From positions 1 through 64,000 of the forward strand of contig JAKSUA010000001.1 in NCBI GenBank assembly GCA_024409235.1: a stretch of DNA of 64,000 bases, read 5' to 3'. This DNA comes from Bacteroidales bacterium. Lineage in GTDB: Bacteria; Bacteroidota; Bacteroidia; Bacteroidales; UBA1715. The position numbers and the translations under genes were made by a program. Below, in pieces: positions 10,101-19,933 of the stretch (positions are counted from its first letter, which is position 1; each line of letters opens with the position of its first letter). Below the pieces are notes generated by a model, which was given only the letters and a program-made list of their open reading frames with translations, did not search any database and was not told where the DNA came from.

Positions 10101-11565
10101 TAAAATTTGCTTAGGAGAAAAAGTTAGACTTGAGGCAAGGACAAACGCACCATCACAGCGATATTTGTGGTCAACAGACAAAAATTTTTCTAAAATCATA
10201 AACCCTGATTTTTCTGTTAATTACATTTATGTAATGCCACAAGAAACCACTACATATTATGTAAAAACATTAAGCACATTCTGCGAATTTGAAGCTACAG
10301 CCTCTATTACCATAGAAGTATTCCACAATAAAATTTCAGCTTCAGGAGAAGCACAAATTTGTGCTGGGGACATAGTTGAGATTTCTGTAGAGAATGACAA
10401 TCTTGACAACCAATTATGGTACAAATGGGAACCAAAAGAGTTTGTAAAATCAGGAGCGACTGCAGAAACGGCATTAGTAAACCCTACAACTACAACAGAT
10501 TTTATTGTAACAGCAACCGATATTATTGGATGTGAATACACGGATACGGTGCATATAGAGGTTGATAATCTTACTGTTAGAGTTAAAAATCAGCAAGCTA
10601 TTTCATGTGCCGGAGACAACAATGCCGCAATTTCCATCGAAGCATCAGGTATTTCACCATACGAATATGTATGGGAAAACGGTTCAACTGAAACAACTAG
10701 AACAGACTTAGGCCCAGGCACATACGAAATAACTGTTACTGACAGTCTAGGATGCAAGGAAATCCTTGAATTTAACATAAAAAATCCTGACTTATTGAAA
10801 ATTGACACAACAACATTTACAAACGAAACATGTAAAAATGCATGTAACGGAACTATTCACGCTTATGTTTCAGGGGGAACAAAACCATACAAACTTCGTT
10901 GGTCTAATGGCGATACAACAGAGATTGTTTCTAACTTATGTTCTAAACCATATTCCTTGGAAGTCACTGATGCTCACGGATGTAAGGTAAAAACTTCAAA
11001 CGATATAGTTATAACACTAGAAGAAAAACTCCCAGAACTAAACGCTTTTGCAGAAAAAACCAGAGTTTATGTTGGTCAATCGACAAAGATATATGCAACA
11101 ACAGAACCTTCGGATTCAATCACATACATTTGGACGCCAAATATTTTACTTGAGGATAATTCAAAAGCTATCACAACATTTACACCTGATATAGCAATTG
11201 ACCTTACATACAAGGTTATAGCTTTTGACAAATATGGATGTCAAAGCACAGACACAATTCATATTACATCCACAGAATGGATTTGCGACAACCCATTCAT
11301 TTTTGTTCCAACTGCATTTACTCCTAACAACGACGGGAAAAATGATTTTGTAAAAGTTAATAGTGACGTAATTTCCGAACTAGAATTTGCAATATTTGAC
11401 CGCTGGGGAGAGAAAATATTTGAAACAAATAATATCAACGACTACTGGGACGGTACATATCATAATAAACCCTTACAACCACAGGTTTTTGTATATTATT
11501 TAAAAGCAACCTGTTTGAACGGCGAGAAATACGAAACAAAAGGGAATATCACGTTAATTAGATAA
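7108..11565 (+). CDS. T9SS type B sorting (CHU_C) multidomain surface protein with PKD and SprB repeats
   Basis: This 1485-aa protein begins MRKTTATILFLVAF, a signal peptide cut near INAQ. Domains in order: an N-terminal DUF7948-like region (about 25-270); an SBBP-like propeller with repeated YLGG, DFP and GG-D-F motifs (about 270-800); a PKD domain with YTWDFGDGT near residue 850; further Ig-like modules with DxICLGE-type starts. Two SprB-like repeats follow, with SCAGDNNAAISI and ETCKNACNGTIH starts and GxYxxxVTDxxGC ends (about 1150-1300). The C-terminal CHU_C domain reads FVPTAFTPNNDGKNDFVKV, AIFDRWGEKIFET and YWDGTYHNKPL. CHU_C tails are type B signals exported by T9SS. The protein is probably a cell-surface adhesin or matrix protein. 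The gene overlaps the PorP/SprF gene by one base (TAATG). A TTG 15 bases upstream is less likely as start. Confidence 0.88.
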   Translation: MRKTTATILFLVAFIVHINAQSSAIYFTENKNQWNSKVLFRSQLYGGYVFAEKNCLTYYFRDNNQTKHRHATQAITEQELDSSRKYFIETGKQLHLSEKDKIPDSVKSHAYQVKFSGMNTRTKIYGLNQTPYTENYIKGSNPKNWVSNVRSYRDILYEDIYKNIDLHLYGNETDLKYDFIIHPGGNAQKIKLEYMYVPSMKLRKDGVLVIQTSVNEIYEQKPFAFQIINNDTIEIPCNYHLEHFIVTYDLGAYNPNYDLYIDPNLIFSTYTGSTSDNWGFTATYDSQNNAYLGGIVDGFGYPVNMGAIQESYAGGNWDIGLMKLDETGKNRLYATYLGGKSCEMPHSLIVNSKNELLILGTTGSSDFPISNGYQTKFSGGESIIYDNTIKFEDGVDIFVAKIAADGSSILSSTFLGGTKNDGINFSWEEDLYYGYDSLYYNYGDGARGEIMIDDNDFVYIASTTFSDDFPIVNGFQKEFGGMQDGIICKFNPDLSSLLWSSYIGGDSKDAAYSIDVDHDQSVYVTGGTCSSDLNLPSGGYITQRIGGTVDAFVLKINKNNGTLDGGTYFGSTSYDQAHFIRVNSNNNVFIFGQTTAPGKTLIYNAEYNQPNSGQFLASFNSDLNELRWSTVFGNGSGKPNISPTAFEVDICNRIYLAGVGRDWPETYAEWYYYGNYYTLYYDYGWVGIPGTKGMEVTDDAYQKETDGKDFYILVIDDEAQTLNYASFFGEIGDGHVIYTPDNGYVYYGCSNSGRDHVDGGTSRFDANGYVYQSVCASCGGCNGFPVYPNPGVWSTKNNSSNCNAAVFRFVIDFGLISADFDIPEVGCVSKEVTFKNTTQIHYNNPNVTYTWDFGDGTISHEKSPSHTYEKSGNYTVTLSVQDLTSCNQSDVISKEFQITTQTKHETLETQNICLGESILIGIPNEFDENLEYSWSPETWLTDPSKPQTYVKPTETQTYQLTITSGWCQTIYEQTVNTFNESYFIEDIDVMQNGTSQVPKICLGEKVRLEARTNAPSQRYLWSTDKNFSKIINPDFSVNYIYVMPQETTTYYVKTLSTFCEFEATASITIEVFHNKISASGEAQICAGDIVEISVENDNLDNQLWYKWEPKEFVKSGATAETALVNPTTTTDFIVTATDIIGCEYTDTVHIEVDNLTVRVKNQQAISCAGDNNAAISIEASGISPYEYVWENGSTETTRTDLGPGTYEITVTDSLGCKEILEFNIKNPDLLKIDTTTFTNETCKNACNGTIHAYVSGGTKPYKLRWSNGDTTEIVSNLCSKPYSLEVTDAHGCKVKTSNDIVITLEEKLPELNAFAEKTRVYVGQSTKIYATTEPSDSITYIWTPNILLEDNSKAITTFTPDIAIDLTYKVIAFDKYGCQSTDTIHITSTEWICDNPFIFVPTAFTPNNDGKNDFVKVNSDVISELEFAIFDRWGEKIFETNNINDYWDGTYHNKPLQPQVFVYYLKATCLNGEKYETKGNITLIR

Positions 11566-12581
11566 TGTTAAAAAAAATACTGACATATTGCCTTTGTATT
11601 ATTGCCGCAGAGCATTTGCTAGCCCAGGATATTCATTTTTCTAATTTCTACACAAACTCATTAAACGTAAATCCGGCTGAAACAGGTTTTTTTACCGGTC
11701 AATATAGATACTGCCTTGCATATCGTGACCAATACCGCACAGTTGCCGACCCTTACCAAACATTCTCTGCTAACCTTGATGGTAAATTTACTAAGCGATA
11801 TTGGAACTACGTTATTGGATACGGAATCTTATTAAATTTCGACATGGCAGGTGATGCAGATTACAATACCGTTCAGTTTGGTATTCCAATCGCCCAACAC
11901 ATGAATTTAATGGGAAACACGATTATTCTATCGTACGGAATACTGCCAGCCTTGCACTACAATGCCTTTGATTACACAAATCTTAGCTTTCAAGAACAAT
12001 TTAACGGAATTCAATATAATCCCGATCAAGAAATTAGTGAAGATTTTGTAACTAATTCAAAAACATATTTTGATTTTAGCGGAGGTCTTCAATTATCTTA
12101 CAAACAAAGTAAAACACAAACCTATACGATTGGCTTTGCCGCCTATAACATCAACCAACCTAATGTTTCTTTTTACAACGAAGAAACTGTTCGGCTTCGT
12201 ACAAGATTTTTATTACATGGAAATGCTATAATTGATGTAACTTCAAATATTGATGTTATTCCTGGTTTTAAAATGCAGTTTCAAGGAAAACAACACGAAT
12301 TTCATTTTGGAGGAATGGGACTCTTCAACATTGAAAACTCATCTGTTTCGCAGATTCAAACAGGATTATGGTTCCGTTCAAAAAATAAAGATGCTGTTAT
12401 CTTCGGAATTGGATGCCGCTACATGGATTTTGACATCATGCTTAATTACGACTTAAATATTTCTTCTTTAAGAAATGCTAGTAATGGTCACGGAGCTTTT
12501 GAAATCACCGTTTCTTACATAACAGAGCAACACAATAAAAGTAAACGAAGAACAGCTATTCGTTGTCCACATTCTTTATAA
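11565..12581 (+). CDS. PorP/SprF family T9SS outer-membrane protein (partner of the upstream CHU_C protein)
   Basis: This 338-aa protein has a signal peptide ending near HLLAQ, followed by the family opening QDIHFSNFYTNSLNVNPAETGFF. The rest is beta-strand-rich with YGILLNFDMAGD-type turns, typical of the PorP/SprF barrel family. SprF is needed for secretion and surface attachment of the CHU_C-tailed adhesin SprB in Flavobacterium. In many genomes a PorP/SprF gene directly follows a gene for a type B cargo. That is the arrangement here, with start and stop sharing a base (TAATG), so this is most likely the dedicated partner of the 7108-11565 product. Its stop abuts the stop of the convergent sortase gene with no spacer. 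Confidence 0.88.
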   Translation: MLKKILTYCLCIIAAEHLLAQDIHFSNFYTNSLNVNPAETGFFTGQYRYCLAYRDQYRTVADPYQTFSANLDGKFTKRYWNYVIGYGILLNFDMAGDADYNTVQFGIPIAQHMNLMGNTIILSYGILPALHYNAFDYTNLSFQEQFNGIQYNPDQEISEDFVTNSKTYFDFSGGLQLSYKQSKTQTYTIGFAAYNINQPNVSFYNEETVRLRTRFLLHGNAIIDVTSNIDVIPGFKMQFQGKQHEFHFGGMGLFNIENSSVSQIQTGLWFRSKNKDAVIFGIGCRYMDFDIMLNYDLNISSLRNASNGHGAFEITVSYITEQHNKSKRRTAIRCPHSL

Positions 12582-15500
12582 CTATCTTTCGATAATTAAT
12601 CGGCCACAATTTTTATTCAACATCGCAGCCGTCTTTACATTTAAGACTTTCCACGAAGACTTTTCATCGAAGTCCAACTGATAAAAATAAATTCCAGGAT
12701 TTATGTTTTCCAAAGAAACATTTATCTCATTTGTACCTATATGAGCATTTTTCACAGGAATTTCACCAACTTTTAATCCCTTCGCATCGGCAATTTTTAT
12801 TACTACATTTTCAGGAGATTGCTGTCCCGACAAAACGAATCTAAATGTCGTATAGCCACGACAAGGATTCGGATAGTTATATAATACAGACACTGCTTTT
12901 TCTAAGGATACTTCAAATTCAACAATATACTCCTGCGATGCAACATAATTCCCTGTTACATCTTGTGCCTGTACGTGCAATTCATACACGCCTTCATCTA
13001 CGAATATAGGGTTTAAAACCAACAAGGACATATTCGCACCATCTTTTACCGGCAAAAGTACCAAAGAGCTGTCAGCAAAATAATATCTTTTTATCTCATT
13101 AGTTTCTATATTCACTATATACACGGAAAAAAGACTTGTGTCTGCAACAACAGATAGATATTTATTTTCATCCGATAATGTAATTTGTATCTCAGGATTT
13201 TGGGAGACTTTGTCACCATTTATAAGATGTCTTCCATCTACAACAACATCAAGAACAGGAGCCATGCCATCTAACGAAACAAAGAAAGAGCCATAACAAA
13301 AATTATTAAAATGATTTGCTTCTGCCTGATCGTACATTCCAGTTGAAGGATTAACTGGATTAAATTCAACTTTCAACGTAATTTTTCCTGAATAAAGTAA
13401 TGTAGAAAAATATTGAGTGTCAACCACATAATCATATGGAGCAATTGATTTTATACGTTTATACTGCAAATCAACTAATTCATTTTGCTCATTTCTAAAT
13501 TCATACAGCACCAGAACGCTGTCCATAGACGTCTCCGTAACATTCTTTGCGGACACAATTACACCAATTTCATCACCTTGCTGTATTGTATCTGTAGATA
13601 ATGAAAATGCATATTGTGGAGTAATTGCTAATTCTGCAGCTGGGGAATAATAAACTTTCCAAAAATTCAAATCTGGGGGCGTTCTGTCATCATCCTGCAT
13701 ATAACACAACATACTCAAGAATGGATAATATTTTGTATCAATCGTTGAATCTAGGTAAGTCCAACTATCATAAGATAAATTCCCTAGAATATACGAGTGT
13801 CCATCTTTTGTTTTCTGATATACGGACAAAGTTGCCTTATCCAAATCTTTCTTTGTCGTATTCCAAACTATCTGCTTAAAAGTCTTTGCTGGCCCAATAT
13901 TTTCCGTTCTTATATATCCGCTCGAAAGATTAGCATTTATTACAGTATCCATGCGAATCAATGCCTTTGCCGAATCACCAACTATTTCAAAACATTTTTC
14001 CTTTCTACCCTTTTGTAAAAAGAAAATATATGGATAATCATTTGGAACATCCCTGAACTTTGACACCCCTAGCGAATCTAGTGCATTCTTCAAAGAATCA
14101 TCCCATGACTGGCAGTTGGGTTTCACAAAACTATAACATAAAATATAATTTCCATCTGGAACCGTATCTATCAAAAAGCTAGCTAAACTCTTGTTTACAG
14201 AAGCATTATCTGCAGAAAACTCAAAAACTTTCGCCTGCTCCCCTGTATTTCTATGTCCATATATTCCGCGATTTGAATACCATGGCGTCAACGAAGTAGA
14301 ATCTAACACACTTACAATCAATGTTGGAGATAATGATGTACCGCTACAACGCTGCTGTGTTGCGTCAATCACATATAAACATTCATAATATTCCTTCTCT
14401 GTCGAACAATTTCCCCTCGTACGGACTGATATTTCATGAGGAATAGAAACAAAAGAATACTTTTTCAAGGTGTCATTATATGTCATCGTCGTCAACGAAT
14501 TTTCTGTAAACTGACTTCGATGAATTTGTCCCCAGCCTGTTTTTCCAGATTCATACGTAAAAGAACTTTCATTCCATTTCACAGAATCTGTTGATGTAAC
14601 ACGCCAAAAATACGTTGTATTATCTATAAAAGTAAGTTTTGGTTTCCACGATACAAGAGCATTTCCTTCTGTTTGTATTATTGTTGACGATAACAAAGGA
14701 GAGTCAAACGTATTTACTGTATCAATCTCTATTTTTATATCAGAAGGAGGATTTAGCGGATCCACAGACGACATCTGCAAAGAAATTGTATCTGTTGGTA
14801 TTATAGCATACTTGCTTGGATAAATTGGTAAAACTTCACGGGAACTTATAAAAAGTGACACTGTTGCCGTATTATTTTCTTCAGATAGCTCTGCAATTGA
14901 ATCCAAATAATCCACTTCAACAGTTACCGTATATTCACCAGAAACAAAATTTGCCATATCTAATGTGAACGATAACGTATCATGACAATACGAACCGAAT
15001 CTAGTTGTCTCAAACACATACGGATTACCTTTGGAAGGAGTGAATGTTGCACGCAATGTATAATCCGAAGAATAGGCTCGTCCATTATTTCGTAGAGCAA
15101 CATACATCTGGAAATTCTCTTGCTCCGTAGAAATTATCTGTTGGTCAAAATACACTGATGTTTCGTCTATCTCGAAATCAGGTTTTTCAAAAGAATGAAT
15201 TTTCACTAACGGATCACCTTGCAATGTAAAGCCTATTATTCCATCATATAAACATTCATAAACAATATTTTTATTAGACAAATCCTGCATTGTTTTCGCA
15301 ATACTTGACCCAATAGAATTCCCATAATTAGAATAAGCAATATTTCTCATGAAAGCAGAAGAGAAAATATTTAGATAATTTGGAGAACCACTACCAACAT
15401 TTGCTAGAAATCCAATACTACCTTTATCTGCTATAAAAGTCCATATTTTGCTCACATTGTAATCGTTATCCGAAAATATATCACCTGAATAACATGAATT

Positions 15501-17441
15501 AGCAACTATTAATGGATAGCGCCCCTTGTTATTAAAAAGAGATGGATGGTCAATATTCTGATCAAAACCGCTTCCTGATGCATGACCAAAAAACGTAACC
15601 AGCGAAGTTCCTTCATTCATATATTTTCTAATAGCTGCCGGTTCCGTAGTTTCATAAACGTCTGAACTTTCTTTGTAAAAGGAATGTACATCTGCTCCAA
15701 AGTAATCACTTCTTAATGTACTTGCATATTGCGTTAAATATCTTCTAAATGTTGACTGTTCCAATGCTGTGGTTCCTCCACCAAAATGTATCACATTTTT
15801 CATCCATGGATTAGGCTCCTGAGCTTCAAAATCAATAACCTTGTTTTTATATATTTCCACATCAGAAAGACTTTCGGCAGCAATTCGTCCTATTGCAATA
15901 TTAGGGCGTATAGATTTACCCTTGACATCCATTGTAAATAACAAGTCACTTGCCGGATTACCCATCGGAGGTATTAACGTGCGAGAATACAATTCATCAT
16001 TATTTCTAAACTTTGATACATGGAAACCTTTACCAATCAAAAAAACATGAGATGGAGCTATGCCCCAATTTTCAACAGCAAATTCAATAAAGGCAGATAT
16101 TGCATAGGGATGTTTTCTTACACCATAAGCAAATTGATTATATAACTCTTCTACATCAACCAAAACAACATTCTGTCCAGTTTTTTGACGATATTGTTTA
16201 TACAAGTTCGCCTGGTTCCAAAGTGATTTCTCCGTGATTATGATATAATCTCCCTGATTTTCTTCCTGCGAAAAATCCAAAAATTTCGACAAAACTGAAA
16301 TTTTAGAGTAAATCGGCATTATTTCAGGAACTTTCTTAAAAACTTTTTGCGACACCAATACACATTCAACACTACGTTTTTTATTCGGTAGTAAAACTTT
16401 ACACACGCCCCCCTCGTTCGTTGTCAGAATTCTACATTGTAAATCAGGACAATACAGAATTGGAGTTGTTCCACCTGCATTAAAATTCGTAATTTCAAGC
16501 AAAATATATTCCTCCGATTCTACAGCTGGTACCGTAAACTTAAAAAAGTTCTGATTATTAAAATTTAATTTACACGGATACACGATTTCTACATAAGAAA
16601 CAGCATTTTTATCAGCTGTCTTATCACCTCCAACACTCTGGAAAGTCACAGTCGTTGTAGAAGCTAATGGTTCATCTGTAACTATTTTGTCATGAATAGC
16701 ATTATAATCTGAATATGTTTTCTGATAGCGTTTTGCTTTATCCGAAGATACCGTCACAACTATGTCATGTTGAGTTTCAGAGAAGCCTCCTATTCCAAAC
16801 TTAATCATTGAAGACTCACCTATTGAGGCATAGTTTGGAGTAGAAAGTATCTTCTGAATACTTGATCCCATATCAAAATAATTATCACACCAACCTTCTG
16901 CAGGAAGAATATAAGACGAAGAATTTGTCTCGTTAAACGTTGATTTATAATTATTTCTTATGGTTCTATAGCAGTAACTTAGCGCAGAATATTTTGAATA
17001 ATCAACATTTCTAACTGTGTCATAACGCGGACTCTCTAATGTATTTGCAAACGTCAGGAAATAAGAGGCTGTATCGTTATACAAACTATATTCTTCATTA
17101 AATGGCACACCTGAATAATATACACGCGAATCAAGCCAGCCATTGTTACCACCTTCTGCATAAAATTCAAAATAATCTGTATTACGAAATATACCATCAG
17201 ACTGAGCTGACACGAAAAGAGGAATTACTTTTCCGTTATGGATTACTTGCAGATTTCTGTGATCAAAATCACCTACGGAGATTCCATTTGCTACCAAATC
17301 ATCATAAGTTACCTTATAAACACCTTCGGATGTTATTGGAATTCTAAAATATCTTTGGGAATAATCTATCCAACTATTGGAGTATTGACCAAAAAGAGAA
17401 AAACTTAACAGGAAAAAACATATGAAAGCTAAACGTTTCAT
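12582..17441 (-). CDS. PorU/PorU2-like T9SS sortase (C25 family cysteine peptidase)
   Basis: This 1619-aa protein has a signal peptide (MKRLAFICFFLLSFSLFGQ) and a PorU-like N-terminal region, with SEGVYKVTYDDLVANGI and FEFYAEG. A gingipain-type C25 domain spans about residues 395-770, with the catalytic pair H620 in VTFFGHASG and C650 in LIVANSCYSGD. A CARDB-like Ig domain (about 785-880) and several more beta-sandwich domains follow. A type A-like sorting tail begins YNYPNPCRGYTTFRF near 1535. PorU is the T9SS sortase that removes sorting domains and attaches cargo to lipopolysaccharide. This protein is about 450 residues longer than P. gingivalis PorU and matches what is called PorU2. It is the last gene of a three-gene operon (8-base gap to the PorE-like gene). 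Confidence 0.82.
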   Translation of the reverse strand: MKRLAFICFFLLSFSLFGQYSNSWIDYSQRYFRIPITSEGVYKVTYDDLVANGISVGDFDHRNLQVIHNGKVIPLFVSAQSDGIFRNTDYFEFYAEGGNNGWLDSRVYYSGVPFNEEYSLYNDTASYFLTFANTLESPRYDTVRNVDYSKYSALSYCYRTIRNNYKSTFNETNSSSYILPAEGWCDNYFDMGSSIQKILSTPNYASIGESSMIKFGIGGFSETQHDIVVTVSSDKAKRYQKTYSDYNAIHDKIVTDEPLASTTTVTFQSVGGDKTADKNAVSYVEIVYPCKLNFNNQNFFKFTVPAVESEEYILLEITNFNAGGTTPILYCPDLQCRILTTNEGGVCKVLLPNKKRSVECVLVSQKVFKKVPEIMPIYSKISVLSKFLDFSQEENQGDYIIITEKSLWNQANLYKQYRQKTGQNVVLVDVEELYNQFAYGVRKHPYAISAFIEFAVENWGIAPSHVFLIGKGFHVSKFRNNDELYSRTLIPPMGNPASDLLFTMDVKGKSIRPNIAIGRIAAESLSDVEIYKNKVIDFEAQEPNPWMKNVIHFGGGTTALEQSTFRRYLTQYASTLRSDYFGADVHSFYKESSDVYETTEPAAIRKYMNEGTSLVTFFGHASGSGFDQNIDHPSLFNNKGRYPLIVANSCYSGDIFSDNDYNVSKIWTFIADKGSIGFLANVGSGSPNYLNIFSSAFMRNIAYSNYGNSIGSSIAKTMQDLSNKNIVYECLYDGIIGFTLQGDPLVKIHSFEKPDFEIDETSVYFDQQIISTEQENFQMYVALRNNGRAYSSDYTLRATFTPSKGNPYVFETTRFGSYCHDTLSFTLDMANFVSGEYTVTVEVDYLDSIAELSEENNTATVSLFISSREVLPIYPSKYAIIPTDTISLQMSSVDPLNPPSDIKIEIDTVNTFDSPLLSSTIIQTEGNALVSWKPKLTFIDNTTYFWRVTSTDSVKWNESSFTYESGKTGWGQIHRSQFTENSLTTMTYNDTLKKYSFVSIPHEISVRTRGNCSTEKEYYECLYVIDATQQRCSGTSLSPTLIVSVLDSTSLTPWYSNRGIYGHRNTGEQAKVFEFSADNASVNKSLASFLIDTVPDGNYILCYSFVKPNCQSWDDSLKNALDSLGVSKFRDVPNDYPYIFFLQKGRKEKCFEIVGDSAKALIRMDTVINANLSSGYIRTENIGPAKTFKQIVWNTTKKDLDKATLSVYQKTKDGHSYILGNLSYDSWTYLDSTIDTKYYPFLSMLCYMQDDDRTPPDLNFWKVYYSPAAELAITPQYAFSLSTDTIQQGDEIGVIVSAKNVTETSMDSVLVLYEFRNEQNELVDLQYKRIKSIAPYDYVVDTQYFSTLLYSGKITLKVEFNPVNPSTGMYDQAEANHFNNFCYGSFFVSLDGMAPVLDVVVDGRHLINGDKVSQNPEIQITLSDENKYLSVVADTSLFSVYIVNIETNEIKRYYFADSSLVLLPVKDGANMSLLVLNPIFVDEGVYELHVQAQDVTGNYVASQEYIVEFEVSLEKAVSVLYNYPNPCRGYTTFRFVLSGQQSPENVVIKIADAKGLKVGEIPVKNAHIGTNEINVSLENINPGIYFYQLDFDEKSSWKVLNVKTAAMLNKNCGRLIIER

Positions 17442-17449
17442 TGAGAAAT

Positions 17450-19930
17450 TTATTTAGCTTTAAATATTTCCTCCCCGTCATATTTTTTCATGTCTCTTTC
17501 CTGATAATATACTGGTGTTTCTTCCTCGACTGCTTTTTCCACTGCAGGTTTTACTTTTTCCCGCGAATAATCATCATCCTCTTCATCATCAAAATTCATC
17601 GAACTCATTTCGATAACTGGTGAATTTGAAGATCTCGTTGGTTTTGCAGGTTGAGCAGGCTTACTAGTTGTTGCAGGAGCCTGTTGTGTTGTTTTCTGGA
17701 CTACAGGTTCAGATGTTTTTTCAACAGTCTTCACACTTTGTTCTTCCTGAACTGGTTTCGACACCGATTGTACAGGTTCTACAATATCCTCATCGTCTTC
17801 ATCACTCATGAAAATAATTCCACCTGTTTTTGAAGTTCCCTCACCCGCTTCTTTCACTTTTGGCTGAGCTGGCTCTTCTCCGGGTTTATACAATGAAGTA
17901 CCATCAACTTCATCAACCATTTTCTTTTGTGTTGTGATTTCCTGTTTAATTTCATCAAATAATTCCTGTTCGTATTCGATATCTACAGCAATAATTTCGA
18001 TTTTACGTTGGTATGCTGCAGCAGGGCTATACACAGACATCCATTTCTGACGACGGTCAGATATAGCACTTACTTGTGCTCCGGAACTTGTATAGAATGT
18101 ATTCTCAGCCTTTACAACTCCAATAGGTTCATAAATGTATTTCAAGCTACCTTTGCCCGATTTTGGTTCATTGTGCATAAACTGATTCAACGAACCATCC
18201 TTAAACGACATGAAATAATTCTGAATACATGAAATACGTTTTTTTGCTACAATTTCATTATATGCCAGATTTCCTACCGGACTAGCATATCCCTTGAAAG
18301 CTACCACAATATCCTGTCCATCGTGCAGAATCACATCCATCAATTCAGCAAACAACGCCAGTTTTTCATATTCTTCCTGTAAATCATTGAAGAACGTTTC
18401 TACCGTACGCACATCATATTTATAACGTTCCTCTGGCGAGTATTTTGTATATTCTTTTATATACTCACTTTTTTTCGCCATAAAATCATGATAAAGATGT
18501 TCATACACTTTATCCGTTACAGAATCCTTCGAACGTGGATCCGGATAATCGTTATCAAAATACAAGGTGATAGGAATTAAATCGGTAATACGGGCAATAG
18601 AACGTTTCACCAATGAATGCGCATAAATATCATTACTAAATGCCTTTCCTATCAATTTCACAGATTCTTCACGGTTTGAACACCAATATGCACGCAATGT
18701 ATCACGTGAATACGCATAATACAAATCATTGTAAGATGAGTTTATTGGAGTTCCAATATTTACTGCAGGAGACCAACGTCCACTTTTCAAGTCACCTTTT
18801 GATGAGAAAATATCAAAACCACCAAGACTTGTATGCCATTCACTACTGAAGTATAAAATAGAGTCTCTTGAATCAAAGAATGGAGTAACTTCATCACCTA
18901 AAGTGTTGACATTCTTACTACAATTTTGCACTGCACCCCAACTTCCATCAGACTCTTTTTTAGAATACCAAATATCATAACCACCCTTGGAACCTTTTCG
19001 GTTTGAAGCAAAGAACAAATAATCTCCCTCTGGTGTATATGCAATCTGTGGAGTAGTATTACTTGTCTGCGACATATTAATTGGAGCAGGTAACTTTGTA
19101 ATATTTGAGAACTCTACTCTGTCTAAATCAAAATCTGCACAATAAATTGCACAGTCATAACCAATACATTTACTGAAATAAGCTTTTTTACCATCTTTTG
19201 TAAACGACAAGTTATTCACGTGGGCTTTATCATCAGTCAATGATTTTACTTCCTTCATATCCGACCAAGTAGAATCGCTATGACGTGTCGCCTGCATCAC
19301 CTTTGTCAAATAGTTTGCATATATGTACGAAGTATCTGCCAATTTTTCGTCTAACGGACGTACACCAGCAAAAAAGAACAAAGAATCATTATACTGACAA
19401 GGAGCATATTCCGCATACATAGAATTCACTGTCTTATCAGGTATTCTGATAGCTTCAATTCCAACAGACTCACCTACTTTCTGGATTTTCTTTTCTAATA
19501 CAGTAACTTCTTCTTTTGCCTTCTTTGTATAATAATCATTTGCACGGCTTATTTTACAATGGTTTTGATACTGAACCTTTGCAGAGTCATATTTCCCTTG
19601 CAACTTCAGCATTTCAGCATACCAATAATTTGCCAAATGAAATGTTAACGAATCTTTTGATATTGCTATTCTATAATATTTTTCTGCATCTGGATAATTT
19701 TGATAACCACGGCAAGCCTCTGCACATTTAAAGGCAATATTAGGATTATCTACATACGCCAAAGCCTTTTCATAAGCCTGATGAGCACCATAAAAATTGG
19801 CATGGGCAAAACAAGTATCTCCTAATGCTATATAAGCCTCATAATACTGTTTTTTCCCTTGCGCCAAAGCAGCAACGGAAAAAGACAATAAAATCAACAA
19901 AGAAGAAATTATGCGACTAATTCGATTCAT
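17450..19930 (-). CDS. PorE-like TPR / PD40 propeller / OmpA-family protein
   Basis: This 826-aa protein has a signal peptide (to about residue 23), two or three TPR units (about 28-130) and a PD40 beta-propeller (about 170-440) with SNRKGSKGGYDIWYS and HTSLGGFDIFSS blades. An OmpA-like domain (about 450-650) carries ITLYFDNDYPDPRS and the peptidoglycan-contact region GYASPVGNLAYNEIVAKKRI. PorE of P. gingivalis has TPR, propeller, regulatory-like and OmpA domains and links the T9SS to peptidoglycan. Here the regulatory-like domain is not seen. After the OmpA domain comes a long Pro/Thr/Lys/acid-rich tail (about 655-826) with two acidic clusters. It sits 3 bases after a PorP/SprF gene and 8 bases before the sortase gene, suggesting a periplasmic link for that machinery. 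Confidence 0.8.
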   Translation of the reverse strand: MNRISRIISSLLILLSFSVAALAQGKKQYYEAYIALGDTCFAHANFYGAHQAYEKALAYVDNPNIAFKCAEACRGYQNYPDAEKYYRIAISKDSLTFHLANYWYAEMLKLQGKYDSAKVQYQNHCKISRANDYYTKKAKEEVTVLEKKIQKVGESVGIEAIRIPDKTVNSMYAEYAPCQYNDSLFFFAGVRPLDEKLADTSYIYANYLTKVMQATRHSDSTWSDMKEVKSLTDDKAHVNNLSFTKDGKKAYFSKCIGYDCAIYCADFDLDRVEFSNITKLPAPINMSQTSNTTPQIAYTPEGDYLFFASNRKGSKGGYDIWYSKKESDGSWGAVQNCSKNVNTLGDEVTPFFDSRDSILYFSSEWHTSLGGFDIFSSKGDLKSGRWSPAVNIGTPINSSYNDLYYAYSRDTLRAYWCSNREESVKLIGKAFSNDIYAHSLVKRSIARITDLIPITLYFDNDYPDPRSKDSVTDKVYEHLYHDFMAKKSEYIKEYTKYSPEERYKYDVRTVETFFNDLQEEYEKLALFAELMDVILHDGQDIVVAFKGYASPVGNLAYNEIVAKKRISCIQNYFMSFKDGSLNQFMHNEPKSGKGSLKYIYEPIGVVKAENTFYTSSGAQVSAISDRRQKWMSVYSPAAAYQRKIEIIAVDIEYEQELFDEIKQEITTQKKMVDEVDGTSLYKPGEEPAQPKVKEAGEGTSKTGGIIFMSDEDDEDIVEPVQSVSKPVQEEQSVKTVEKTSEPVVQKTTQQAPATTSKPAQPAKPTRSSNSPVIEMSSMNFDDEEDDDYSREKVKPAVEKAVEEETPVYYQERDMKKYDGEEIFKAK

Positions 19931-19933
19931 ATA

